From: Roseobacter insulae
GTDB taxonomy: Bacteria; Pseudomonadota; Alphaproteobacteria; Rhodobacterales; Rhodobacteraceae
Assembly: GCF_019375555.1 (NCBI RefSeq)
Contig: NZ_JAHXDN010000002.1
Location: 868,001 to 932,000, forward strand
Length of the DNA stretch: 64,000 bases
Direction of reading: 5' to 3'
Shown here: positions 55,014-63,911 of the stretch, one piece after another
How the letters are laid out: each line of letters opens with the position of its first letter
How positions within the stretch are numbered: position 1 is the first letter of the stretch
The notes under the pieces: generated by a model
Database searches by the model: none
Seen by the model: the letters and a program-made list of their open reading frames with translations, nothing else
What the model was told of the DNA's origin: nothing
Position numbers and translations under genes: made by a program

Positions 55014-57599
55014 ATGCGTCACGCCGTTTCCATAAACAAGGTTTTCTGGTTGCTGCTCGCCTGCAGCTTTGCCTTAGCGCTGACCACTGCGGCGACCGCC
55101 GTGTGGGTGACCGCCAAACCCTTTCTGATGGAGACCCACAAGCGTGCCGTGATCAGCCGCGCCAAACAGGAGGCCGCGCGGGTGTATTCCATTCTCGATC
55201 CCAGCGCGTCCCTCACTGTCTTTCTGGCGTCAGAACCTTCTCTGGTCTCTTACGTCATAGGCGATGTCCATCACGATGATGGTTTCATTGACAGGCTTGA
55301 GGGCGTGGTTGTGCCCGAGAATGTCTCGGAGTTCTTCATTTTTGACTTTGAAGGCACGCCCATGAGTTTTCACCGGGTGTCATCGCGAACCCATTCACTG
55401 GAGACAACCAGCGCCGTGCGCGATCTCGCGGCAGAAGTCCTGCTGACCCAGCAGGTGACCACGCGCACCGTAGACAGATTTCGAGATGCCGCAACCCGGT
55501 CACAGGACATTCTGATCGCGGCGCCAATCCTGAACAGGGGGTTTGTCGAAGGTGTTCTGACGTCTGTTCTCAGTGTCGACCTCGGGCAGGAACGCACCGC
55601 ACGGGGGCAGATAGAAACGCTCGCGCGTATCGTGAATGTGAATGACGCGTGGTCGCAACACACCGCTGGCGAAAGCGCCATAACCGTGCCGATCGGATCG
55701 ACCGGGCTGTCCCTGGTTCTGAACTCGCAGTCAAGCCTGTTCCAGACGATCGGGCAGGAACTGGTGACCAAGGCAATCCTGGCCGTATCTGCCGCGCTGT
55801 TGCTGCCCTTTGGGATTTTCGGGTGGCTTGGTCGTCAGACAATTCTGCGCCCTCACGCCGAAGTCGAAAGATCGCGCAACAAACTCAGGGAACAACAAAA
55901 AGAACTGAGCGAACTGGCCGCCATCGCGCGCAAGGCGGAGGAAGCCATCGTCATCACCGATCTCGACACGCGGATTGTCTGGCATAACCCGGCTTTCGAA
56001 CGCATATCCGGCCATTCGGCGGACGCCATCAAGGGGAGACTGCCAGCTGACCTGCTGCAAGGTCCGGACACGGACCCACAAACCCGCGCGGACATTCGGG
56101 CGGCCTTGGCAGCGCGTGAGCCGATTTCAGTTGAACTGATCAATTACCGTTCCGACGAGGAGGAATATTGGGTCAGGCTCAGTATTTCGACCTTGTTCGA
56201 CGATCAGGGGCAGGCCTATGGGTTCATGGCCATTTCAAGCGACGTCTCCGAGCAGAAGCACAATGAAAAGAACCTGATTGCAACAACCTCGGCGATGGAA
56301 TGGCAGGCGCTGCACGATGAGCTGACCGGGTTGCCGAACCGTCGCTGTTTCAATGGCACCTTCGATAAACTCTGCGCGGAATATGACGCAAGCTCACCCC
56401 TTGCGATCATCCGTATCGATCTTGATCACTTCAAGAATGTCAATGACACGATGGGTCATGAAGCGGGTGACAAAGTGTTGTGTCAGGTATCTCAGGTTCT
56501 GCGGGACGAAATTTCCCAGGACGACATTCCGGTGCGGATCGGGGGCGATGAATTCATTGTCCTGCTTGGGAAAAACGGGACCCTGAAAAACGCCCAGAAA
56601 CTGGCGCAAAACATGTTGAGGCGTGTGTCAGAACCCATTGAATACGAGGGAAAATCTCTGCGGGTAGGGGCAAGCTTCGGTATCGCGTCGTCGGAGTGCA
56701 ATCTGGTGGCGACCGAAGAACTGGTGCGGGCGGCGGACGCGGCGCTTTACATCGCCAAGGAGCGGGGCCGGAACCAGGTGATCACCTACGGCGCTGAAGA
56801 GCATAAAAAGGTCGTCGCGGTCCGCGATACCGCCGAACTCATTCGGCTTGGCCTTGAGCGCGGGGAATTCGTGCCCTTCTACCAACCGCAAATTGACGCG
56901 AAGACGCATGATGTTGTGGGCGTCGAAGTCCTCGCCCGCTGGGTACAGCCGGACAAGGCGGTTATTCCGCCCTCGGGCTTTCTGGAGGTGGCGGAACAGC
57001 TGTCGATGCTGACCCTGCTTGACAGAATGGTAATGAAAAAGGCGCTGGACAACGTGGCGGAACTGGAGCGGGCGGGGACACCCCTGCCGAAAGTCTCCTT
57101 CAACGTCACCGCGGGGCGCCTCTCCGATCCCGATCTGCTTGTCGCCATTGACGAGAGAGATTTCACGAAAACCAAAGTCTCCTTCGAAATTCTCGAGTCG
57201 GTCTTTCTGGATGATCAGCCGGAATATCTGGATTTCACGCTGGATCTGCTGCGGGAAAAAGGTCTGCTGATCGAGATCGACGATTTCGGCTCCGGCCATG
57301 CCTCCATGATCAGCCTCATGCGGGTGCGGCCCGATGTGCTCAAGATCGATCAGCGGCTGGTCTACGGTGCGCCGCAAACTCAGGTGTGTCAGAACATGGT
57401 GCGTTCGATCATCGGCATCGCTGAATCCTTGCAGATTTCGGTCACCGCCGAAGGGGTCGAAACCTATATGCATGCTGACATGATGCAGTCGATGGGGTGC
57501 GCCACCCTGCAGGGCTTCCATTTTGCCGAACCGATGTCTTTTGAGGATCTGAAGCACTACATTGCCGGCACCCACCGGGCGCAACGGCAGGAAGTATAG
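55014..57599 (+). CDS. Membrane PAS-GGDEF-EAL protein (cyclic-di-GMP turnover)
   Basis: 861 residues. Membrane helix about 11-33, periplasmic domain about 35-250 (Cache-like), second helix about 253-272, PAS about 300-415, diguanylate cyclase about 430-590 with intact G510-G-D-E-F514, and EAL phosphodiesterase about 610-850. The EAL motif reads E638-V-L; other catalytic residues are present: N697, E725, D756-D757 and K777. The I-site RxxD five residues before GGDEF is absent. It may make, break or both. Translation starts directly after the binding-protein stop (TGAATG), so the pair is coupled. Confidence 0.93.
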   Translation: MRHAVSINKVFWLLLACSFALALTTAATAVWVTAKPFLMETHKRAVISRAKQEAARVYSILDPSASLTVFLASEPSLVSYVIGDVHHDDGFIDRLEGVVVPENVSEFFIFDFEGTPMSFHRVSSRTHSLETTSAVRDLAAEVLLTQQVTTRTVDRFRDAATRSQDILIAAPILNRGFVEGVLTSVLSVDLGQERTARGQIETLARIVNVNDAWSQHTAGESAITVPIGSTGLSLVLNSQSSLFQTIGQELVTKAILAVSAALLLPFGIFGWLGRQTILRPHAEVERSRNKLREQQKELSELAAIARKAEEAIVITDLDTRIVWHNPAFERISGHSADAIKGRLPADLLQGPDTDPQTRADIRAALAAREPISVELINYRSDEEEYWVRLSISTLFDDQGQAYGFMAISSDVSEQKHNEKNLIATTSAMEWQALHDELTGLPNRRCFNGTFDKLCAEYDASSPLAIIRIDLDHFKNVNDTMGHEAGDKVLCQVSQVLRDEISQDDIPVRIGGDEFIVLLGKNGTLKNAQKLAQNMLRRVSEPIEYEGKSLRVGASFGIASSECNLVATEELVRAADAALYIAKERGRNQVITYGAEEHKKVVAVRDTAELIRLGLERGEFVPFYQPQIDAKTHDVVGVEVLARWVQPDKAVIPPSGFLEVAEQLSMLTLLDRMVMKKALDNVAELERAGTPLPKVSFNVTAGRLSDPDLLVAIDERDFTKTKVSFEILESVFLDDQPEYLDFTLDLLREKGLLIEIDDFGSGHASMISLMRVRPDVLKIDQRLVYGAPQTQVCQNMVRSIIGIAESLQISVTAEGVETYMHADMMQSMGCATLQGFHFAEPMSFEDLKHYIAGTHRAQRQEV

Positions 57600-57609
57600 A
57601 GGCAAAGCG

Positions 57610-57626
57610 CCGCCCGTCATGGGCGG
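57610..57626. terminator. Short hairpin between converging genes
   Basis: A perfect 6-bp stem (57610-57615 with 57621-57626) and 5-base loop, 10 bases after the PAS-GGDEF-EAL stop, before the AGCS gene end on the other strand. No U-run. Confidence 0.4.
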
Positions 57627-57683
57627 GACAACCCGCTCTGAAGGGGGAGGTCCCGAGGCGACAAGGGCCGCCCCGGGGATGTG

Positions 57684-59234
57684 TCAATGTGCGAACTTCT
57701 TGATTTCGCCGGACTGCAAACGCTCCGAGTATGATCGCAGTTCTTCACGGACGATGGACATCAGGAAGTACAGGGCGGTGATGTTCACCACGGCCATTGC
57801 AAAGATCGCCGCATCGGAGAAGTCGATAACCGGGCCAAGACTGGCGGCGGCACCGATCACGATGAAGATGCAGAAAATGATCTTGAACGTCAGCTCGGAT
57901 GTCTTGCCTTCCCCGAAAAGATAGGTCCAGCTTTTCAGCCCGTAGTAAGACCAAGAGATCATCGTGGAGAACGCGAAGAGCACCACGGCAACTGCCAGCA
58001 CATACGGGAACCAGCTGATCGAGGACCCGAATGCCGCGGAGGTCAGCGCAACGCCGCCAACGCCGCCTTCGGTTGCAATCGCAGTGCCCGCTTCGTTGAG
58101 TATGTAGACGCCCGCTTCGGCATCGAAGATCAACTGACCGGAGATGGTGATCACAAGGGCTGTCATCGTGCAGATCACGACCGTATCGATCAGCGGCTCC
58201 AGCAAGGACACGAAGCCTTCGGTGATCGGCTCCTTGGTCCGCACGGCAGAGTGCGCAATCGCGGCAGATCCGACGCCCGCTTCATTGGAGAAGGCGGCGC
58301 GCTTGAACCCCTGGATCAGGGCGCCGACAAAACCACCGGCAACGCCAAGACCGGTGAAGGCCCCCGCAAATATCTGGCCGAAGGCCCAGCCGACCTTGTC
58401 GTAGTTCACCAGCAGGATGACCAACGCGGCACCGACATAGAGAATGCCCATGAACGGCACCACTTTTTCGGTCACATTGGCAATGGACTTGATGCCGCCG
58501 ACGATGACGGCAAACACCACACCGGCAAATACAAGCCCGGTGATCCAGCCCGGATAATCGCCCAGGATGCCGGAAATCTGCGCATGTGCCTGATTGGCCT
58601 GGAACATGTTACCACCGCCAAGCGCGCCGAGAATGCAAAAGACGGAGAAGAGGATCGCCAGGGCACCGCCACCGGGAAGGCCGCGTTCCTTAAACCCCTT
58701 TGAGATGTAATACATCGGGCCGCCGGATACGGTTCCGTCCGGATATTCGTTGCGGTATTTCACCCCCAGCGTACATTCCGTGAACTTGGAGGCCATGCCC
58801 AGCAGGCCCGCAAGGATCATCCAGAAAGTTGCCCCCGGACCGCCGATGCCGACCGCAACGGCCACACCCGCGATGTTCCCCAGGCCGACCGTGCCGGATA
58901 GGGCCGTGGCAAGTGCCTGAAAGTGGCTGACCTCGCCCGCGTCCTCCGGGTCTGAATAATCCCCTTTGACCAGCGAGACCGCGTGACCGAAGAACCGCAG
59001 TTGCACGAAGGCGAAATAGAAGGTGAAGACCGACGCGGCGACAACCAGCCACAACACGATCCATGGAAAGCTGGTGCCCGGCAGGGGCGCAAAGATCAGG
59101 CTCACGAAAGGCCCGGTGAATTGCGCAAAGATGCTGTTCACTTTTTCGTCGAGTGTCATGGCTTCCTGCGCATAGGCGGGCAGTGCCGTGCCGGTCGCTG
59201 CCGCTGCAAGCAGGGCTTTGTTGATAATTTTCAT
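57684..59234 (-). CDS. Alanine/glycine:cation symporter (AGCS family)
   Basis: 516 residues from 59234; GAGGA lies at the proper distance, and an ATG six codons earlier overlaps this site. Signal-like N-terminus (A-L-P-A-Y-A) precedes about ten membrane helices. Family signatures: [15 protein letters not shown] (sodium/substrate site) and [14 protein letters not shown]. It imports alanine or glycine with Na+. It follows a universal stress protein gene by 14 bases. Confidence 0.95.
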   Translation of the reverse strand: MKIINKALLAAAATGTALPAYAQEAMTLDEKVNSIFAQFTGPFVSLIFAPLPGTSFPWIVLWLVVAASVFTFYFAFVQLRFFGHAVSLVKGDYSDPEDAGEVSHFQALATALSGTVGLGNIAGVAVAVGIGGPGATFWMILAGLLGMASKFTECTLGVKYRNEYPDGTVSGGPMYYISKGFKERGLPGGGALAILFSVFCILGALGGGNMFQANQAHAQISGILGDYPGWITGLVFAGVVFAVIVGGIKSIANVTEKVVPFMGILYVGAALVILLVNYDKVGWAFGQIFAGAFTGLGVAGGFVGALIQGFKRAAFSNEAGVGSAAIAHSAVRTKEPITEGFVSLLEPLIDTVVICTMTALVITISGQLIFDAEAGVYILNEAGTAIATEGGVGGVALTSAAFGSSISWFPYVLAVAVVLFAFSTMISWSYYGLKSWTYLFGEGKTSELTFKIIFCIFIVIGAAASLGPVIDFSDAAIFAMAVVNITALYFLMSIVREELRSYSERLQSGEIKKFAH

Positions 59235-59248
59235 TGTCGTCGTCCTCT

Positions 59249-59686
59249 TCATCCAATGACCGTGACGGGCACGGAGGCGCTCATGACGAGGTTCGCCGTG
59301 GAGCTGCCGAAAATGCGTTGGGTCAGGCCGCCTTCCGAAGACCGGCAGACGATGATCTGGTGTCCGCCTTCCTTTTCGCAGATGCTGTTGAGCGTGTGCG
59401 CGACATCTCCGTGCCGGACGATGCCGGTGGCGTTCATCCCGGCCTTCTTCAGCGCGTCAACAGCGGGCGTGACAACCCGTTCCATCGCGGTAGAGATTTC
59501 CTCCTCGCGACGTTTGTGGCGTTGGGCATTTTCTTCTGCCGTCTGGAAGGAGTACGGCGACCATTCGATCACATATGCGACCAATAGCTCACAGTCTCCG
59601 ATCCGTTTCGCCAGATCCGTGGCAAATGACAAAGCCCGGTCTCCCGACCCCGCTCCGTCCAAGCCAATCACCAGTTTTGTGGTCAT
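59249..59686 (-). CDS. Universal stress protein A family
   Basis: 145 residues from 59686 (AAAGGGA upstream). Single Usp domain: [13 protein letters not shown] at the start and the ATP-type site with [12 protein letters not shown]. Pairing of a Usp with a symporter gene downstream is frequent in marine alphaproteobacteria, where it may gate transport; that role is unproven. Confidence 0.93.
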   Translation of the reverse strand: MTTKLVIGLDGAGSGDRALSFATDLAKRIGDCELLVAYVIEWSPYSFQTAEENAQRHKRREEEISTAMERVVTPAVDALKKAGMNATGIVRHGDVAHTLNSICEKEGGHQIIVCRSSEGGLTQRIFGSSTANLVMSASVPVTVIG

Positions 59687-60409
59687 TTTCTGTCCCTTTG
59701 TTCCCAAGTTGGATGGCTCTTTCCGTGCGAACCAGTTGCAACGCATACGTGTGTTTTGGCAAACCCTGGTTACTGCTGATTGGGCAGCCGTTGTCCGTAG
59801 CGTGACCTCTGATACTAGGGAATTTAAATAGGATTTGGGCCTTTTTTTCGATGATTTGCGGATAATCGCTCTTTATTGCGCGGATTTTCAGGAAAAGTGA
59901 CAAGTTGACCGGCGCGCGGTATTGGCGGCTTCACACAGCAGGGGTGCACTATAGTGCGTTTGACCGGACCGCGTGCGGCACCTGTTCTACAGCAGGTTTT
60001 GGCCTGCCGGTTGATGTGCGTAAGATGCAACACGATGGGCCCGACCCATGATAAACCGACACCTGATACCTGGATAATGGCCGGCTATTGGAGCTCCGGC
60101 GAACGACTGGACGCGCAGTACTTCGCGGGTTGATCGGTAGTCCTGGGGGCAGTGTGGCGGAGCGACAGTCCGAAAAGTGGCTTTTGTTAATGCCATAAGT
60201 TGTTGATTTGGCTTAGAAGAGCGTTTTATTGCGCTGCAGATTGTGTAGCAAAATGTGCAGCACGTATCGCCTTCGACCCAACCTGGTTGGAAGAAGACCA
60301 CAAATTACTCGGTTTCCAACGACGCTACATGCTTCCCTGTCTCTCTTGTCGCCGAGCGCTCGCATGGCAGCCGCAGCTGGCCGCCGCGTTGAATGACCGT
60401 TGCTTTCCC
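59687..60409. other. 723-base gene-free stretch
   Basis: The longest non-coding stretch in the window. The Usp promoter lies at its left end. It holds the palindrome at 59946-59957, a near-palindrome with core GCCGGC around 60078-60091 and several short AT-rich blocks (59815-59890 and 60180-60260). I see no protein with a motif and no tRNA-like fold. It marks the boundary to the accessory region on the right. Confidence 0.5.
59946..59957. promoter_or_regulatory. Perfect 12-bp palindrome
   Basis: GCACTATAGTGC reads the same on both strands, alone in the gene-free stretch upstream of the Usp gene (about 260 bases before its start). Could be an operator half or a recognition site; the factor is unknown. 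Confidence 0.3.
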
Positions 60410-61078
60410 TTATAGCGCTGCACGAACGGCATCGCGGAATTCGGGGTGGAGTATCCAGTTTCCGGGATCCTTGTCATCTTGGGGCTCACCGCGAAAACCG
60501 AGAAGCGTGCTGCCCTCCAGATCGGTCGAGGGACCATCCGCGATTGTCTTCAACGAGAGATAGGCCGCGATCAACTGGCCTGCTTTTGCGAGCGACCTGT
60601 TCGCCGATAGCGTTGATTTGTAGCCCGCACCGTTCGCCGTTCGGGCCTCTGTCAGGCCGTCCGCATCCGCCAAGGACAGCGCCTTCAGCATCGCACTTTG
60701 TGGGCGCGTCAGCGCGACATGGTTGAGTGCTTCGATATATTCTTCCGTGCTCGCCACGACTTTGCCGGTACCCGGGTCCGTTCTGCGGTTCTCGACCATT
60801 TGGCTTTCGCGGGTGTCGATGACGTCGCGCAATGCGGTGATCGCTGCCTCTTCGGTCGCGCCGCTCGCTTCGGCGATCAGGCCGCGTGCCTTCGACGGCG
60901 GTTTTGGGAATGCGCGCGCGACGAATTTGCCCGTAAGGAGACCCGACTTTATCTGGTATCTGCCGTATTCGCCCTCATGTATCGGGGGTGGCGCCTTCTT
61001 CTTCTTGCTGTCTTTGGTTTTGGGTTTTGTGGCCAGTGTCCTGAAAGGGTCTCGGCTTGCGGCATCGGAACGTAGCAT
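60410..61078 (-). CDS. Hypothetical protein with lysine-rich N-terminus
   Basis: 222 residues. A lysine-rich stretch (about 18-30, K-P-K-T-K-D-S-K-K-K-K) is followed by Y-G-R-Y-Q-I-K-S-G, then a helical body with L-R-D-V-I-D-T-R-E and S-A-M-L-K-A-L-S-L-A-D-A-D-G. The ribosome site GAGGA fits the start. The body resembles helical HTH-like regions without a firm match; DNA or RNA binding is possible given the basic N-terminus. I do not recognise it. Confidence 0.65.
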   Translation of the reverse strand: MLRSDAASRDPFRTLATKPKTKDSKKKKAPPPIHEGEYGRYQIKSGLLTGKFVARAFPKPPSKARGLIAEASGATEEAAITALRDVIDTRESQMVENRRTDPGTGKVVASTEEYIEALNHVALTRPQSAMLKALSLADADGLTEARTANGAGYKSTLSANRSLAKAGQLIAAYLSLKTIADGPSTDLEGSTLLGFRGEPQDDKDPGNWILHPEFRDAVRAAL

Positions 61079-61279
61079 TGAAAATCCTCGCCCTTGTTAT
61101 GGAGTTGCGTGTTTCGCTGTGACCACCTTGCGCTGCAAGCCGCCGCTCTCGCTGGTTGAGCGAGATCTCTGGCCATCGGCAAGCCATCTCTACTGCGAGG
61201 CATTGCCCACTGATCGGGTCATGCTGACAGGCGTGGGCGTGGCGCTGGGGCGCCCCGTAGGAGCGCCCGCTTGCGATGT

Positions 61280-61486
61280 TCAGGCGAGCGCGATGTTGAT
61301 CGCGCTTTCACGACCGTCACGGCCAGCCTCGACTTCGAATGTCACCTTCTGATCGTCGTTCACGGTCGTCATGCCCGCCTTCTCGAGGGAGGAGATGTGA
61401 AGAAACACATCCTTCCCACCCGTCTCCGGTGCAATAAAGCCGAAGCCTTTGGTGGCGTTGAACCATTTCACTGTGCCATTGGCCAT
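61280..61486 (-). CDS. Cold-shock protein (CspA family)
   Basis: 68 residues from 61486 (AAGGAAAA upstream). The single cold-shock domain shows RNP1 K-G-F-G-F-I and RNP2 D-V-F-L-H-I, as in all Csp proteins. Binds single-stranded RNA/DNA. Family members in roseobacters answer to cold or other stress. A long untranslated leader (usual for CspA) could lie in the 262 bases upstream (61487-61748), which hold no gene. Confidence 0.95.
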   Translation of the reverse strand: MANGTVKWFNATKGFGFIAPETGGKDVFLHISSLEKAGMTTVNDDQKVTFEVEAGRDGRESAINIALA

Positions 61487-61748
61487 GTGAATTTTCCTTG
61501 TTTGATTGCCGCCCACGACAAGTAGCGGCCCGGCTTCTCACGACAGTGTCGAGCGCTGTGAGCCTGCGAAGGAAAACAGAAGGTCGAATGGAAGTCAGTA
61601 GCAGTTCATACATGGTGGCTGCCCGGGAGCGTTGCAAGGTTCAGGCCGTCAGCGTCCGATTGTCGATGTTTTCTTTGCCAAAGGTGCGTCGATCCAGTAT
61701 GGCTCGCAAGTTGCTGGATACCCTGGCAGCCAGAAAAGGAAAGCCTGC

Positions 61749-61883
61749 ATGTCGTTTAACGACCTGGCGAAAAAAGAGGCCGCCGACAAGAAGGCCTCGC
61801 AAGAAGAAGATCCGAAATCGCAAACCGGAACCGATGAAGCCCCTGAGTCGGAGTCCGAATTGGGTGATCCGTCAATCAGCTGA
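61749..61883 (+). CDS. Small acidic hypothetical protein
   Basis: 44 residues from the ATG at 61749, with AAGGAAAG upstream. The sequence starts M-S-F-N-D-L-A-K-K-E-A and is mostly charged, with a disordered acidic C-terminus (E-A-P-E-S-E-S-E-L-G-D-P). Too short for a firm family call; its good ribosome site and composition speak for a real small gene. Confidence 0.5.
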   Translation: MSFNDLAKKEAADKKASQEEDPKSQTGTDEAPESESELGDPSIS

Positions 61884-61937
61884 GATGCGCGTCTGAGCAT
61901 ACAGGTTGGGCCCGTATTTGGCAGGCGCGGGTTGGCG

Positions 61938-62174
61938 CTATGAGCGTCGCACAAGAATGCCGCCAAGAATGATGTCGTTGATGAGTTTGGCGGTTTCAGT
62001 ATGCAATTGCCGTTCGGATTCAGGCCCGTGGGCGTTTTCATGGGTCGCCGCGGCATCGCGGAGGACACCGACGATCTCGCGTTCAGGCAGCAGGTCGCTG
62101 TCGTGCAAGGCAAGCAGGAGGGCCTCGCAAATCGAAAGGGCGGCCATGCCTGCAGGATCTCGTTGAACTGACAT
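61938..62174 (-). CDS. Small hypothetical helical protein
   Basis: 78 residues from 62174 (AAGGA nine bases upstream; an ATG three codons earlier is too close to the site). Helical, with S-I-C-E-A-L-L-L-A-L-H-D-S-D-L-L and T-H-E-N-A-H. I recall similar uncharacterised proteins in alphaproteobacteria but no function. Divergent from the Crp/Fnr gene, with an FNR-like box between them. Confidence 0.65.
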   Translation of the reverse strand: MSVQRDPAGMAALSICEALLLALHDSDLLPEREIVGVLRDAAATHENAHGPESERQLHTETAKLINDIILGGILVRRS

Positions 62175-62229
62175 CGCGGCCATTCCTTGTGCGTTTGTTG
62201 CATTGTGACCTGGCGAGGTCATGACGGTC

Positions 62230-62243
62230 TTGACAAACATCAC
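62230..62243. promoter_or_regulatory. FNR-like box between divergent genes
   Basis: TTGAC-AAAC-ATCAC differs at one half-site base from the TTGAY-N4-RTCAA FNR/FnrL consensus. It is 84 bases before the Crp/Fnr start and 56 bases before the leftward small gene. Confidence 0.45.
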
Positions 62244-62326
62244 AAGGAATTCGGTACCACGTACTAATCGAAATCAGTCGCAGTGCCGAACTCTTCCTGG
62301 AGTGTTCGCCGGTTCGGGAGGGACCG

Positions 62327-63061
62327 ATGATGAACATCGCAGCCAGTCCGCTCACCAAAAAGCTCTCTGCGTTCGTCGCACTGTCGGAGACGGAACTGGC
62401 CGTTCTGGAGCGTTTGCACCAGCGGCGGAAATCCTTCTCTGCAGGGCGCGACCTGGTTCACCAGGGCCAATCCGAACAGGCGGCATACATCCTGGCATCG
62501 GGCTGGGTCGTCTCCTACAAGATTCAGGCCGACGGATCGCGGCAAATCGTTGATTTTCAGATACCGGGGGATTTTCTGGGGCTTCGAAGCGTTCTGCTCC
62601 ACACGTCGGATCATGGCATCGAACCGCTTGTCGATATCGAAGCCGCGGAAGTCATGGCAAGCGATCTTCTTCAAGCCTTCGCTGAGACGCCGCGGCTCGC
62701 CACCGCCATTCTGTGGGCCGTGTCGCGCGACGAGGCGATGGTTGTCGAGCATCTCGTTGGGCTGGGGCGGCGCGATGCGGACGCGCGAATGGCGCATTTC
62801 CTGCTGGAACTTGGTGCGAGGCTGTCGCTCGTCGGGATGGGCAGCAAAGCCGGATATGCCTGTCCGCTTACGCAGTACCATCTGGCCGACGCATTGGGAC
62901 TAAGCGCTATCCACGTCAACCGCGTTCTGCGTAAGCTCAGAGAAGACGCGTTGGTCACCTTCCGAGACGGATTGGTGACATTTGACGATTATGGCCGCCT
63001 CATTGAACTGGCAGATTTTGATCCGGCCTATTTGGATCAGGCACGCCCCTTATTGCCTTGA
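62327..63061 (+). CDS. Crp/Fnr-family transcription regulator (HVNR type)
   Basis: 244 residues; two adjacent ATG codons follow GGGAGGGA. The cNMP-binding-like fold (about 15-130) lacks the four Fe-S cysteines of FNR (only one Cys), so it is not an oxygen-sensing FNR. The C-terminal HTH is T-Q-Y-H-L-A-D-A-L-G-L-S-A-I-H-V-N-R, the H-V-N-R recognition-helix variant common in rhizobia and methylotrophs rather than the FNR E-x-x-S-R. Its DNA target may therefore differ from a classical FNR box. Likely governs the surrounding stress genes. Confidence 0.92.
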   Translation: MMNIAASPLTKKLSAFVALSETELAVLERLHQRRKSFSAGRDLVHQGQSEQAAYILASGWVVSYKIQADGSRQIVDFQIPGDFLGLRSVLLHTSDHGIEPLVDIEAAEVMASDLLQAFAETPRLATAILWAVSRDEAMVVEHLVGLGRRDADARMAHFLLELGARLSLVGMGSKAGYACPLTQYHLADALGLSAIHVNRVLRKLREDALVTFRDGLVTFDDYGRLIELADFDPAYLDQARPLLP

Positions 63062-63123
63062 ATGGTCCGCCCTCAGACTGGCTGAGGGCGGATCTACACC
63101 TCATAGATTTGGCAATTGCAACG

Positions 63124-63324
63124 TCACGCCAGTGCGCGGCCAGCCTCCTTGAGCTCTTTGTGCGCTTCTTCATCGTTGTCAGCTGCATGCGCCTTTTCGG
63201 CGGCCTGATAATGCTTCAGGGCTGTGGCCTTTTTGGGCCCCTCGGGTGCTTTGTCCCAGGCTGTTTTTACAGAGGCCATGTGTTTAACTGTGTGGTTTTC
63301 TTCGCTTTGATCTTCTTCATTCAT
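63124..63324 (-). CDS. Small helical hypothetical protein
   Basis: 66 residues (AAAGGA nine bases upstream). Charged and helical, with A-L-K-H-Y-Q-A-A-E-K-A-H-A-A and K-E-L-K-E-A-G-R-A-L-A, like short uncharacterised Rhodobacterales proteins often seen near stress genes. An alternative start is the Met 15 codons in (M-A-S-V-K-T-A-W-D-K), where relatives begin. Confidence 0.65.
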   Translation of the reverse strand: MNEEDQSEENHTVKHMASVKTAWDKAPEGPKKATALKHYQAAEKAHAADNDEEAHKELKEAGRALA

Positions 63325-63352
63325 GGAAATGTCCTTTCATGGACGGTCCGAG

Positions 63353-63396
63353 AACAAGAAGCGTGCCGACTTGCCGATCTTCTGGGATCGGCACGC
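63353..63396 (-). terminator. Hairpin with alternative fold, followed by U-rich sequence
   Basis: A 9-bp perfect stem (63361-63369 with 63388-63396) and, sharing its right arm, a nested 7-bp stem (63373-63379 with 63386-63392). On the leftward transcript the structure is followed by UUCUUGUU. It would end the transcript of the tail-anchored protein gene or regulate the 66-residue gene 37 bases further on. Confidence 0.55.
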
Positions 63397-63494
63397 CTGC
63401 ACGCTTCCCCGGTACTCGAAACACACTCTCCACCAAACATTCGGCGGACACAGATCACCTATCCGATGCGGGCACCTCTCCGTACTGATCGAGG

Positions 63495-63911
63495 TTAGCC
63501 CGTCTGGGCCAGATAGAGGATCAATGCCAGAACCGCGACGCCAACAAGAGCTAACTGTGTCCAGTTGATCCAACCTTGCGGAACCATTTTCGTGTCCACT
63601 TCAAGCGGTCTTGAAGTCAGAAGCGGCGTACGCTTTGGCAGCAATGCAATCAGCTTTGCCGCTCTTCCCTCGCTTGCAAGCGCAAGCGTCGGAATGTCGG
63701 TGATCGCTTCAAGATGCGCTGTCAGTCGAACTTGTGCTGCCTCTCGAGCAAGACGCGAAAGTTCACGCGCCTCGGTCCAAGGTTCGAGATCGAGGCGCGC
63801 AAACGCCGACAATACTGTCACGGCGGCACCGGTTCTGTCCTCGCCCACTTCCGCGAACAGGAAGGGATCGTAATCGGTGCCATCCGGGTGGAGGACGTCT
63901 GAGGCGGACAT
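63495..63911 (-). CDS. Tail-anchored hypothetical membrane protein
   Basis: 138 residues from 63911 (AAAGG upstream). The soluble N-terminal part (about 1-110) begins D-V-L-H-P-D-G-T-D-Y-D-P-F-L-F-A, and one C-terminal membrane helix (about 115-135, L-A-L-V-G-V-A-V-L-A-L-I-L-Y-L) leaves only three residues outside. Not recognised. Confidence 0.72.
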   Translation of the reverse strand: MSASDVLHPDGTDYDPFLFAEVGEDRTGAAVTVLSAFARLDLEPWTEARELSRLAREAAQVRLTAHLEAITDIPTLALASEGRAAKLIALLPKRTPLLTSRPLEVDTKMVPQGWINWTQLALVGVAVLALILYLAQTG

